A model generated the notes under the pieces. The model did no database searches, had not been told where the DNA came from, and saw nothing but the letters and a program-made list of their open reading frames with translations. A stretch of DNA of 64,000 nt from Atriophallophorus winterbourni (Eukaryota; Platyhelminthes; Trematoda; Plagiorchiida; Microphallidae): positions 1 through 64,000 of the forward strand of contig JACCGJ010003306.1 of the NCBI GenBank assembly GCA_013407085.1, in the 5' to 3' direction. Position 1 is the stretch's first letter. The number at the start of each line of letters is the position of its first letter. Positions 34,403 through 45,754 of this stretch are shown one piece after another. The position numbers and the translations under genes are program-made.

Positions 34403-35546
34403 GCAGCTAAAAATAAGGTCAAAGAGACTAAAAAAAGATGTGCAAATGACTATTGGATTGAAATTAGTCACAGTATTCAAAAAAGACGCTGATACGGGAA
34501 ACTTTCACGGTATGCATGATGGGATCAAGAGAGCCATTATTCCAAACAAACTAAAAAGGCTCCCATTAAGTATGTATCTGGTATCCCGATTGTCGACAAA
34601 ACTCAACAGCTGGAAAGATGGGTAGATCACATCTCCTCTCTCCTCTTAACGAACAATAATATTTTACCGCATGTACTTGAAAATGCTGAGCTGTTGCCAA
34701 CCATTGAACATCTAGATACCGCCCCTACGCTTGATGAGCGCAATAGGGAAATCGACCACTTAGTGAATGGGACTCACCCTGGTGTCGACGGAATCTCAAC
34801 CGAGCTCATCAAATGCTGTAAGGAAGCACTATTACAGCCACTTCACCATTTGCTTCTTCGGTATTGGATGGAGGAGTGTGTCCCACAAGAGATGTCAGAC
34901 ACGAATATCATCACGCTATTTAAGGATAAGGGTGACAACGGTGACTGCAACAATTGCAAAGGAATCTGAATGTTGTAGGCAAATTGTTTGCTACAGTCTT
35001 ACAGATCCGGCTACAAGTTTTTCCTGATTGAATTTACTCCGAATCTCAATGTGGATTCCGCAAGGGAAGATCAACCGTTGACATGATCTTCTCCCTGAGA
35101 CAACTTCAAGAAAAGTGTCGGAAACAGCGTATGCCATTATACGCTGTTTTTATTGATTTAACGAAGGCATTCGACTACGTCAGCGGGAAGGGTCTTTTCA
35201 AGATGCTTCATTTGATAGGCTGCTCCCCAAGACTGCTCAAACTCGTTAGTTCGTTCCACTCACGCATGAAGTGCTCAGTCCATTTTAACGGTTTCAGTTC
35301 AGAAGCCATTGAAATTCGCCGAGGCGTCGAACAAGGGTGTGTTCTTGCTCCCACGCTGTTCGGCATTTTCCTTGCTTCGCTTCTGAAGCAGGCCTTTCAT
35401 GACGAGAACTGAAGGCACTTACATACGCACGCGAAGTGATGGTAAGCTTTTCAACCTGAATCGGTTGAGAGCACAAACCAAGGCACGTGATGTGTTAATC
35501 CGTGATCTGCTTTTTGCCGACGATGCAGCCATTATTGCTCACTCGC

Positions 35547-38500
35547 TACACACCAAAACCACTGTTAAATGCCTATACACAAATGCACAGTGTTTGCGGA
35601 ACAAAATAGCCGAATTATCCCAGTTTTCTGCTGACATCATTGCTGTTACCGAAACATCGTTTTACGATCAGGTGAACGATTGCGAGCTAGCACTTCCCAA
35701 CATGATCCTACTTCGACGAGACCGTTCAAGATCAGTGGTGGAGTTGCTTTGTATTATAACGAACGTATTTAATGCACAGCTGTACCTGACACAAGGTTTG
35801 AGCTAGAGGACACCATGTGGTGTAGCCTTCGCTTGGAAACTGGAGAGAACTGTATACTTGGTGTGATCTACCGTTCGCTCAAATCTTCCGATGCCCACAA
35901 TGAAACGTTGTTACAAATGATGCGCAACGCTGGAAACCTTAGAGGATGCCAATTGCTAATAATGGGTGATTTTAACCCCCCAGATCTCTACACCAAAAGT
36001 GTGCATACTCAGCATTCCCTTGAGTACAAATTCCGTGAGATAATCACTTTCACTCCCCTATACAACCATGTCCATTCATTCACTCGACAAAGGGGACTCA
36101 ATGAATCATCAATTCTAGATCTGGTTTTAACCTCCGAAGCAACAGCAGTAGAGTCAGTGTATAGTCAGTATAGTATAGTATATAGTGTATAGTCAGTATA
36201 GTATAGTATAGTACAGTATAGTCAGTCAGTATCATAGTCCTTTGGGGCTAAGTGACCATCTGGTGTTGTCCTTCCAATTCGTGTGTAACGCCAGAATTGC
36301 GTCGGGCGACGTTAAGTTCATCAGGAGAGTCGATTACTTCGGCCTTCGCGGTGCCATTACGATTATGGAGAAAAAACATCTCGATCTTACGAATTCGAAA
36401 ACTCATTGTTCTAGTCTGTTAAGTTATATCGGTACAAAACTAGACGAAAATTCTACCTGTGTTCCCAAGAGGAAATCAAAAACATTTTGCTTCAAACTCC
36501 GAAGTGGATAGCCATGCGAAATTCCGCATGGGCTGCACACAAAATAACATGAACAGACGCATCTTGGGAACACTTTCGTAGTTTTCGTGACAAGGTGACG
36601 TCTTTAATTCGAGAAGACAAGCAATATCACCATTGGAAGCTGATCGACCAGATGGAACAACATCCTAAGTTGCTGTACACCATCGTAAACACCGCGACCA
36701 AGGTTAAACTAGGTGTATTTCTTATCCAGACAGAGAACGGACTGACTGATAATGTCAAAGATACAGCTGATTCCCCAATATCATTTTATGCGCAAGTATT
36801 TTGTCCAAAGAACGAGTCAACGCTGACGTCTTTGCCGCGCTCCCTACAGGTCGAATACCTTAGTAACATAGAGGTAAATCCTACGGTTGTTCGAAAGCAT
36901 TTACGCGGGATGAACGTTCGCAAATCACCAGGAGAGAATGGAATAACACCTGATGTTCTGAAGTCATGCGAGCTGAAGCTTTGTGGCCCACTATGTGGTC
37001 TATTCAGGCACTCATTGAATAAGGGAACCGTACCAACTCAATGGAAAACCGGTGATATCATACCAATCTACAAAGAGCGGCAGTCGTTATGATCCGGCAA
37101 ATTACCGCCCCGTGACGCTTCTTTCAGCAGTTTCTAAAATTTTGGAACGCCTGGTGTGTGAACGACTTGTTGAACATCTCGAGAACCATAAGCTAATAAC
37201 TTTCACACAACACGGATTTAGGAAAACATATTCATGCCTGTCTAACTTGCTCACGACTCTAAATGACTGGACGCAAGCACTAGACCAAGGGGGTTCCGTC
37301 CATGCCGGTTACTTAGATATATTTGAAGCATTCGACAGAGTGAATCACTCCTTACTGCTTCAGAAGCTGCAGAATGTTGGCGTCATCGGAAACCTACTAA
37401 CATGGTTCACAAGTTACCTGTCTCGACGCAAAGTAAAAGTCAGAATAGATGGTGAAACTTCTCGAACAATTGAAGCCACGAGCGGAGTCCATCAGGGTTC
37501 GGTTCTCGGCCCGATACTGTTTCTCTTATTTATAAACGTTCTACCGAGCTTACTAGCATGTAAGCTTGTTTTATTCGAGAACGATGTAAAAATCTGGACG
37601 AAGGTCAACTTTATCGAGGACTGTCAAGTTCTGCAAGGAGATTTGAATAAGCTGCACCAGTGGTCAATTCAAAATAAACTGCCATTTAATTTCCGCAAGT
37701 GCAAAATGTTACAAGTCGGAAAACCCTTTCCGTTTACCTATACACTTGGCAGCCACCCGCTTGAATGGAGTACATCACAAAAGATCTCGGAATCTGGGTG
37801 TCTGGCACTTTGAAGTACAGCCTACAGTGCGAAGCCGTCTGCAAGCGTGCGTGCAGCTTGCTCGGTTTATTGAAACGCATTTTCGGGCGTTTCCCACCAC
37901 ACTCACTCGCGAAAATACTAAACACTTACATACATCCTACAAGCTTGGACGCCATGGATGGCAAAAAAATCTCGCTCCTCGAACGAATTTATCACAAGGC
38001 AACCGAAATGGTTACCGGTTTGAATAATTTACCCTTTGAGCAGCTACTGACCAGACTTGGACTGTGCACACTCGAGCGCAGACGTATCCCACACGACCTC
38101 ACTCTGACATATCGAATCATCTACGCGAAATCCCACCCTCGCAAACACCCCTTCAAGTTTGGTTCCGTTGTCCCCACTCGCAGCCACCCTTTGACCCTTC
38201 AAATCCCACACTCACGATTGAATTGTCGTCGTCACTTCTTCGCTGTTCGTGTATGCTTCTTGTGGAATAGCTTGCCGACAGATATTGTTACCTCAACGAA
38301 CGAGCACATCTTTAAACAAAGGTTACGAATCCTTATGTTGAGAACTACTGCGTTGGCCCCTACCTATTGATGTCTATATTTTTTAACGCACGGAACTACC
38401 GTCCATCCAAAGATTCTTTTCCCTCAGTCTGTGACGCCATTGGGGATTATTTTTTGCTCCACCTATGAAAAACATGGATATGATCATACAAGTAACGATT

Positions 38501-38580
38501 TTCTAATTTTTATACACATATCCTATAGTATGTAAAGCAACTTGCTTTTTTAACCATAAATCTTGAATCTCAAGAGAAAC
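35547..38580 (+). mobile_element. CR1-like LINE inserted in the RTE element (endonuclease plus RT)
   Basis: Plus strand: endonuclease (KCLYTNAQCL at about 35567, VTETSF, CILGVIYRS at 35850, MGDFNPPDL, SILDLVLTSE, GLSDHLVLSF at 36243), linker (KLLYTIVNTATKVKLGVFLI), reverse transcriptase (37052-37813) and C-terminal domain (37765-38370), 3' end near TCTTGAATCTC at 38580. Inactivating changes: frameshifts near 35740, 37085 and 37790, SKAFDR to FEAFDR, and FADD to FEND. Confidence 0.88.
36154..36240. repeat. GTCAGTATA-type tandem repeat inside the CR1 endonuclease
   Basis: About 85 bases of irregular GTATA / GTCAGTATA units lie exactly between the endonuclease strings ATAVES and GLSDHL, replacing a short piece present in the 11.7-kb copy. 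It is a local expansion after insertion. Confidence 0.8.
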
Positions 38581-39594
38581 TCCAGTCGCTAATTGACTGT
38601 TTTTAAGATTGGCATGCAAAGACTTTGGGCTAAGAATCAGCATCAGCAAAACCAGAGTCCTTGGTCAAGGAATTGTATCGCCTCCAATCATCACTTTTGG
38701 AAACTGAGAGCTTGAACCAGTACATCATTACACATATCTTGGCTCGACCAATGCGGATAACCTCTCGCTAGATAAGATTGATAAGCGGATTGGCAGAGCA
38801 GCTGACATTTTGTCCCGATTGAACTCTCGTGTTTGGGATAACCGTGAGTTGACTGTAAAGAAAACGATAATGGTATACAGCTCGTACGTACAAATTGCTT
38901 TACTGTATGGCAATGAAACCTGGACAACCCAGGCAAGACATGAACGGAAGAGGGGTGCTTTCCATCTACGAATCATCCGTCGTCTCTTGAACCTATCGTG
39001 GATGGACAGAATAACTTATGCTGAAGTGCTTTGAAAAGCTGGTCTACAGAGCATGTTCACCCTATTACGACAGCGCCGCGTGCGATGGCTTGTTCATGTC
39101 TACAAAATAGAAAATGGTCGTGTTCCGAAAGATCTACTCTATGGTGAGTTACAATCAGTAAGTCTACCATTGTGGAGACCTCACTTGCGGTACAAAGACG
39201 TTTGCAAAAGAGATATGAAAGCTATTGATATTGACCCGGCGAGTTGGGAAAAACTTGCTCTTGACCGCTCACATTGGAAGCATTGTGTAAAGCAGCAGCT
39301 GCAAGCTGGGGAGGAGCAGATACAGCTCCTGGCTTCTGAACGCAGATCACACCGCCGTTGTGCAACGGACGCCCTACGACCGAGTTCTGCCAATCGTCGC
39401 AAGCGCTGCGGACGAGATTGTACCTTCCGAATCGAACTGTTTAGTCATTCGAAAAGCTGTAGAACATGAAAATTCATGCGATTCTGATGTACATCGATGG
39501 TCGACATCGGCTGAAGGAGGTCAACAACAACAGCTGGATTTGTCGCAGAACAAACGCATCGGTTTGCAACACTGTAAACGGCCTTTATGAATGA

Positions 39595-41204
39595 ATTTCT
39601 TGGATTTCACCCATAATTTGCATGCATCAGTGAATCTAATGTGATTTTCTATAACACGCAACATTTCGCATTATGCAATAATAATACGGTATTTTTTGTT
39701 GCCGCGGGATAGGCGGTCACTCTGATACATACAGTCCAGGATTCTTAACAAAACTTTTGATGAAACTGCGGCAACTGTTTCATTCGAAGCAAACTATTTA
39801 TGCAAATCTTTTGTTGAGTTATTTATTTTCAACTAAAAGATGAAACGGATCTGGCCCATCAACACAATAGACATCCGCTCGTGATGTGACAGCATCTGTG
39901 CATTAAGAAATTGAGAATATTTTACCTGCCTATTCGTGACGCAACACGGAATTGATTAAAATTGTATTAAATATAATATAATAATAATAATTTTTAATAA
40001 TATTTAGTTTCCGATGATAATTGTGAAACTGAACATGTTCTTTGAATATGTAAATGAAAATCCTCAAGGAAATTTTCACGCAAATCTCTAACTTTACTTA
40101 TTATTTAACAAAAAATGTAGATACCTAATTGATTCGTGTCATACTACAAATGTTCACATTTTTCTGTCTCACTTACAGGAAACAAAATATCTAATTCTTC
40201 AATCGCAGATATTTTAATCTCATTATTTTTTATTAATTTTCATAAGGTCTTATTCTTACACTTATAATGGTTTTTAACAACATTCTTAAAATTTAAAACG
40301 CTTAAAGCTTTAATGAAGTTCAATGCAATGTCCGTTTTATTAAATTCCAAAATCAAACCATATATACATTGCCAACTCACCCTTATTTATACATGTATAT
40401 GGTTTAACAATACCCCAATTTGCTCTTCTGATAGCCGGGTTTATTATTGCGTTCAATTAATTACACTAATATTGTGCAATTTATAACCATCCATATTATC
40501 ACTCGAATAAAGCTGATAAACTCATAGGAATCACAACACATGTTAACCTTCAGATCAGAGGTGAATTTTCTAGTCGGGGTTGGCTTTGTGCCAAGGTGAT
40601 AATGTCCCTCATGACAGATCATATTCACACTGACGTACCGACCACCTGCCTATAAGACCAATGGGCACATATACACTCACGCTACGCACACAAACATCAA
40701 TGTATCGTTTAAGGTCAAGCATGAATAAGTAAACAGCCATTTTACTGTGGGAATATTGTTTGCGGCCTGCGTGAAGAACTAGCCTGGTCAGTGGACCTGG
40801 ACACGAGCCAAGCTTCCACAGTCGCCAAAACGACGGACGTAGCTGATCGATGAAAACTAAATGAAAGAAAAAATCTGGTTTGTAACGACGACAACAATTG
40901 GATAACTTTTATTCCGATGTATTATTTCAAAACAGTAACGATATACTGTATTTATATTCAATAATGATTCAACAAGAAATATTTTAATTGATTACGCCAA
41001 TTATCAATTGTTTGCTTCCAATAAAAAACAATAACCTCAATTACAGTTAGTTGAAATATTGTAGCATTCAGCCGAATATTTTACGCCTTCCATTTGGTAT
41101 TCGCGTTGTAATTGTAGTTCTGGTTTTAACTTTGATTGAATTGGCGTTATGGATTACGATGCTTACGTACATCATTTCTAATAAGATGAAGATGTCATTA
41201 AGAT
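39595..41204. other. No gene recognised
   Basis: Long AT-rich stretch. 40560-40830 is less AT-rich and may be an unidentified repeat, but I cannot assign it. No ORF above 70 residues. Confidence 0.4.
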
Positions 41205-41330
41205 TCAAGATTCAAGATTTATGGTTGTTAAAGCAATTAAATTTACAATAACCACAGGGTAGAAATATAGGTACAAATGTATATATATAAGTAAAAATAA
41301 AATCAAAATCAATGGGACGATGGTAGCTTA

Positions 41331-42470
41331 TTAATAGTTTGGTGCAAAATTCGGATTAGCTCTCATATAATCGTCAAGTTTTGATTTGAATATAGATAAA
41401 CTGTTTGAGCTTACCAAGTCGGAAGGTACGGGATTCCAAGCAAAGCATACACGTACCGAATAAAAATACCTGCGGTATTTCCGTTTGGAATGTGGTATTT
41501 CCAACTTGCAAACATGGCCACGGCTGTTGCTGGAAGTTCGAAGGTGGAATAATATATCCAGGGGGTGGGAAACAGTAGTGAGTATTTTGTATGCGAGGAT
41601 GAGATCGCCTCGCATTCTCCTTTGTGCAAGTGTCCTCATTTCCAGTCGTCTGAGTCGCCCGTCGAATGACATATTTTCGAGACCAATGACAAGCTTAGAA
41701 GCTGTCCGGTATATGCGATCCAGGAGTAAGATATCTTTTTGGAGCCATGGTTTCCAGGCTTGTGCTGCATAATCTAGAACCGGGTGTATATATGTATTCA
41801 TCATGAGAGGAAAACACCCCGGGGAAAAACGTCCAAATATCCGCCGTAGCATGCCGAGTAGCCAAGACGCGCTTTTGTAAACGGTTTCGCATTGTAAACC
41901 ATTTTTCAAACTGCCGCAAATCCAGACACCGAGGTCCTTTTCTTCTTCGGTGTAATCCAGGTTTATGTCGCCGAGCTTGTATCGATAGGAAAAGCCAATC
42001 TGAATCATCTTCGAATTTTGCATATTCAATGACAGTTTATTTTCAGATGACCAGTTGAACAAAGCACTCAAATAGTTTTGCAGCAAGATACAATCGTCAG
42101 CATTCCTGATTTGCCTCCATACTTTTATATCGTCAGCAAACAAAACCATCTCACTATCATTTGGTAGTGGTATATCGTTCATATAGACTAGAAACAGTAT
42201 TGGTCCGAGCACTGAGCCTTGTGGAACTCCGCTAGTGTCATCGATGTTGTTCGATAATAGGCCGTCCACACGAACTTGGATGTGTCTGTTGCTGAGGTAA
42301 TCTCTTAGCAATTCGTATAGTCTTCCATCAACACCGTGTTTCTTTAGCTTGTTCAAGAGTAAATTGTGATCAACTCTGTCGAACGCTTTAGAAATGTCGA
42401 GGTTGTTGTTGTTGGCCTGCTTCGGTCGATGTCGACCATGGATGTATATCACAAACGCGTGAATGTTCAA
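41331..42470 (-). pseudogene. CR1 reverse transcriptase and C-terminal domain (fused to RTE tail)
   Basis: A 379-residue frame. The first 22 residues come from the RTE (CAA)n tail (QANNNN); the rest is CR1: DISKAFDRVDH, SGVPQGSVLGPILFLVYMND, MVLFADDIKVW (catalytic Asp pair intact), EEEKDLGVWICGSLKNGL, NTYIHPVLDYAAQAWKPW, DRIYRTASKLVIGL, IPHSKRKYRRYFYSVRVCF. No stop occurs in the CR1 part. The start codon is an accident of the insertion. Confidence 0.88.
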
Positions 42471-42866
42471 GTTTTGCAGCGTTTTGAGTGACTAAACAGT
42501 CTGATTCGGGAGGAACAATCTCTCCCGCAGCGCTGGCAACGATAGTCAGAACTCGGTTGTATTGCGTCAGTTGCACGTCGGCGGCGTGATCTGCGTTCAG
42601 CCGCCAAGAGCTGTATCTGCTCCTACCCAGCATGCAGACGACGCTTCACACATTGCCTCCAATGTGAGCGGTCAAGAGCAAGTTCTTCCTAACTCGCCGG
42701 GTCAATGCCAATAGCTTTCATATCTCTTTTGCAAACGTCTTTGTACCGCAAGTGCGGTCTGCCCAATGGTCGACTTTCTAGTTGCAACTCACCATAGAGT
42801 AGATCTTTCGGAATACGACCATTTTCCATTCTATAGACATGACCAAGCCAGCGCAGGCGGCGCTGT
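42402..42866 (-). mobile_element. RTE-like LINE 3' end inserted in CR1
   Basis: A 5'-truncated RTE piece on the minus strand: RQRRLRWLGHVYRMENGR, PKDLLYGELQ, DVCKRDMKAIGIDPAS, then TIVASAAGEIVPPES, DIHPWSTS and an AACAACAAC tail at 42402-42413. The junction pairs TGTCGAGG / TGTCGCAGG on the + strand are similar and may be the remains of the target duplication. Confidence 0.85.
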
Positions 42867-43179
42867 CGCAGGTAGCACGCATGAATACAGCCCCCCGCAT
42901 CTACAATCCTCGTCCAATCGTCTAAGCTTGTCAGCAAATTTGTTAGACAAGAGCGATTTCTGCGAAATCCATGTTGGGCAACTGCCAAAAGTTGATTCGT
43001 TTGCAGATGTCGCACGATTTCTGCGGTTATTATTTGCTCAAAAACGTTTGATACCGAAGACAGCAAGGTCACCGGCCTGTAATTTGTAACATCAGAACGG
43101 CAACCACCTTTGTAAATGGGTATTATTTGTCCCAGTTTTCAGTCTCGTGTGAAGTTGCTTAATTAAGATATATAAACGG

Positions 43180-43720
43180 ACTGTAGATTGGAATTAATGA
43201 ACATAAATATATCAAGTTTGTTCCTGAAAATCCTTTCACTGGATGATCGTACAACGTCTGAGGTGCACCGAATAGAATAACCGACGAGAGTGCCGGTAGG
43301 AATGTGGAATATCCTATGCCAAGGTGAGAGTGCGTGTGGTATGGCTTGACCAGATGCAAAATAAATGCATCAAAGGATGAATTTTTGAGTTCAGTATTTG
43401 ATAGGTGAGGATTAAATCCTTTCGAACCGTCCGCGAGCCAGTGTATCCAAATTACGATGCACCCGTCGCTTCTCATAAGGGAGGTCGCGAAGACAGCACA
43501 CCATTCAAGTTGCTCTGTGATAAATCCTATCGATTATCATGATGTATTAATGTAGCCATGGTGCCCAAGTTGCACCGAGGAATCAAACACTGTGTTTATA
43601 ATGGTATTTAGGAGTAGGGAAATGTTTCAAGGGAAAACTTTCAAAAATCTGTCGCATCATGCTGATCATGAGGCTGGCTCGGTTATACACGACTTCCCAT
43701 TGCATGCTGTACGAAGAAAC
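43180..43720 (-). mobile_element. CR1-like LINE C-terminal fragment
   Basis: Shares TTTGTTCCTGAAAATCCTTT (43218-43237) with the reverse of the 8.2-kb copy, and frames on the minus strand show degraded C-terminal blocks up to the DLGVW-type region near 43720. No open frame. Confidence 0.6.
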
Positions 43721-43799
43721 TTACAATAATCCAAATGCCGAAATCATTTTCATCAGCTGTCCTTTCCCATTATTAGGATCAAAGTTTGTAAAGCTTGGT

Positions 43800-45050
43800 G
43801 AATCCAATTCAAGGTAATTCAAGGTATTTATTGGTTCAAAAATCAACGAGCTTAACAACAACAACCATAGGATGGTAAAATTGAAATGTAAGTTTATAAC
43901 CAAGATAAGGAAGTAGATTAGGCAGTATTTAAGTGTTCGGGAAACGAATAATTCAATAAAATTAGTCTAATTACGTTTTAAATTCATGCAAGCTTGTGGT
44001 GTGAGCAATGGTAGAAGGTAAACTGTTCGAAGTTAAACAGACACAAACAGAGTAAAAATACCTTTTACCATGCAGTCGGGAATGGGGTACCTCCTGCACA
44101 TATTCATGCGTCCGATAATTTCTCGCATCCATTCGCATTAATAAATTCTGTAAGGGATTGTTCGGGGTATGGAATATTTTGTAGAGTAAGATAAGGTCTC
44201 CCCTGATTCGTCGATATGGGAATTCGAACAGATTCATTTGAGCTATCCTTTCTTTTTAAGGCTTGTTTCGTTTGCTGAGAACTAGTTTTGTTGAGCGGTG
44301 ATAGATTCACTGCATAATTTCCACATCCTCCTAGAGCCACGGAGACCATGACTGCACACCGTATTCCATGACAGGTCTCAATTCAAATTAATTCAAAGTA
44401 ATTCAAAGTTTTAATGGTCCAAAGTAACCAGAGATTAAAAATATAGGGAATTCATAAAAACAACACAAAAGTTTTATACACATGGAAAGTCAGCACGTGT
44501 ATTCAGGTGCAAGGTTGGGTTTGGTCAACATATACTTGTCAAGTTCAGCCTTGAACATGTTCAGGCTTGTTGCGCAAGTATGTATTGATGATCCTTGGGA
44601 ATATCTTTGGCGAAAATTTCCCAAATACCAGCTTGAGTAGATTGAGGACACGCGTTGCTTTGTTAAAGGCACTGTTAATTTGAAGTGAGGTTTTTAAACT
44701 GGTGCATACATAGACACCCAAATCTTTTTCTTCGCTGCAATTTTTAAGAACATGTCAACCTATACGGTATATGAAATCTACTCAATTCCCCACATTAATG
44801 GTCCTGCATTATTTGAAGTTAAACGGCAGCTTGTTCTTCAATGACCAGCTGTGAAGCGTATCAAGATCTTTTTGTAATAGCAGACAGTCTTTTTGGCTAC
44901 GGATTCAACGACATATCTTTATGTCGTCCGCAAATAACGAAATGTTACATCGAACAATTTCCGGTACTTTATTGACAAAAACCAGAAAGAGGATCAAACC
45001 AAGGACCGAACCTTGGGGAACTCCGCTAGTTGGTTTTGATAACAACCCGT
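43800..45050 (-). mobile_element. CR1-like LINE fragment with a second CR1 inside it
   Basis: Minus strand from about 45050 (SGVPQG remains near 45030, KVPEIVRCNISLFAD-like region 44975-44920) through the DLGV region to the C-terminus (44237-43971; LFEFPYRRIRGDLILLY, VPHSRLHGKRYFYSVCVC) and a tail of AATTCAAGGT units at 43804-43826 (+ strand). The inserted CR1 3' end at 44384-44575 interrupts it between TYLRP-type and tail-proximal sequences. Confidence 0.78.
44384..44575 (-). mobile_element. CR1-like LINE 3' end nested in another CR1
   Basis: About 190 bp: tail of AATTCAAA units, 3' UTR, and the last residues (LNMFKAELDKYMLTKPNLAP), matching the end of the 11.66-14.74 kb copy closely. The host CR1 reads GGTCTCAA before it and GTATGTATTGATGATCC after it. 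Confidence 0.8.
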
Positions 45051-45736
45051 GTATGTTCGTTGCTAAGAAATTATGGCCATTTAACTCACATTCGTTAATA
45101 TCCTACCTATTTGCATACTTAACGCAATGTTTGTACGTGCTGTAAATCCTAATATTAAAACTACTTTTTGATGTCAAGTTATATCGGCATTCAACATCGT
45201 GAAGCTAGTTGTAACTTTTCTGTGCAAGATCTTCGTTTTGAATGGTAGAACCGACTTGACCGACGTCCGAATTCACGTAGTCCTTGCATTATCGCAGCCC
45301 TAATTCTTATAAATATTGAAAAATACTGCTTTTGATTATCATATTTTCTCGCAAATCTTTTATCAAAATTCCGATGAATATGGTACGTTTCAACCTATTA
45401 GTTTCTGCATTAGATGTACAAATTTTACGATGTATTTAACATTGAAATATTTTGACAGGCCTACCCGAATAGGTGCCCCTAACTTTGCTGGTTAAACGTG
45501 TGCTGAATAATCAATCGTGTCCATCAAACGCTCTAATGAGTATGTGCGTGTACAGGCCGCTAAACACGGGGGTGGCTATGTTTGGTAGTTGGCATCGGTG
45601 GCCAGGATCGTCACCCCCCTTGAATACGAATGTGTGTGGAATAATATAATCGTCCAGACCATTGGTGCATTTTGTTCAGAAAGACTGGTCGGGTCAACGG
45701 TATTAATCCGGACTTTATTTATGTTGAGCAATTGTG
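45051..45736. other. Upstream region of the p53-family gene
   Basis: No mobile element recognised. It must contain the promoter and 5' UTR, but I see no convincing TATA box or other element at a credible position. In the frame of the proposed start a TGA lies at 45725-45727. Confidence 0.4.
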
Positions 45737-45754
45737 ATGGCTCAGATCAAAGTT
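45737..45754 (+). CDS. p53-family gene, proposed first coding exon
   Basis: Six codons (MAQIKV) from ATG at 45737, G at -3 and +4, with an in-frame TGA nine bases upstream; donor GTAAGT at 45755. It joins in phase 0 to the next exon over a 153-bp intron. The start is inferred; an upstream alternative exon is possible. Confidence 0.55.

Larger units (their letters stand above)
30930..39560 (+). mobile_element. RTE-like LINE split by two CR1 insertions
   Basis: The three RTE segments are collinear. Segment 1 (30930-32787): 5' UTR then endonuclease (LKLGNWNVQSML at 31718, VNVYAATL, a GDFNAR-like block). Segment 2 (34403-35546): reverse transcriptase (HPGVDGISTELIKC, NIITLFKDKGD, YAVFIDLTKAFDYV, RRGVEQGCVLAPTLF, LLFADDAAIIAH). 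Segment 3 (38581-39560): thumb and C-terminus (SISKTRVLGQGI, TYLGSTNADNLSLDKI, RRLLNLSWMDRITYAEVL, DVCKRDMKAI) to a CAACAACAAC tail at 39521-39530. Minus the insertions it is about 4 kb, a normal RTE length. Many stops and shifts make it inactive. Confidence 0.85.
41205..43145 (-). mobile_element. CR1-like LINE, 5'-truncated, split by an RTE fragment
   Basis: Minus strand: PIYKGG...SDVTNYRPVTLLSSVSNVFEQ (43145-43040), QHGFRRNRSC, GGCIHACYL (to about 42867), then the RTE insert, then DISKAFDRVDHNLLL from about 42401 to the C-terminus at 41331, and a 3' UTR to about 41205 (TTCAAGATTCAAGATTTATGG on the + strand). The two halves join in the middle of the ACYL-DISKAF motif. Confidence 0.88.
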
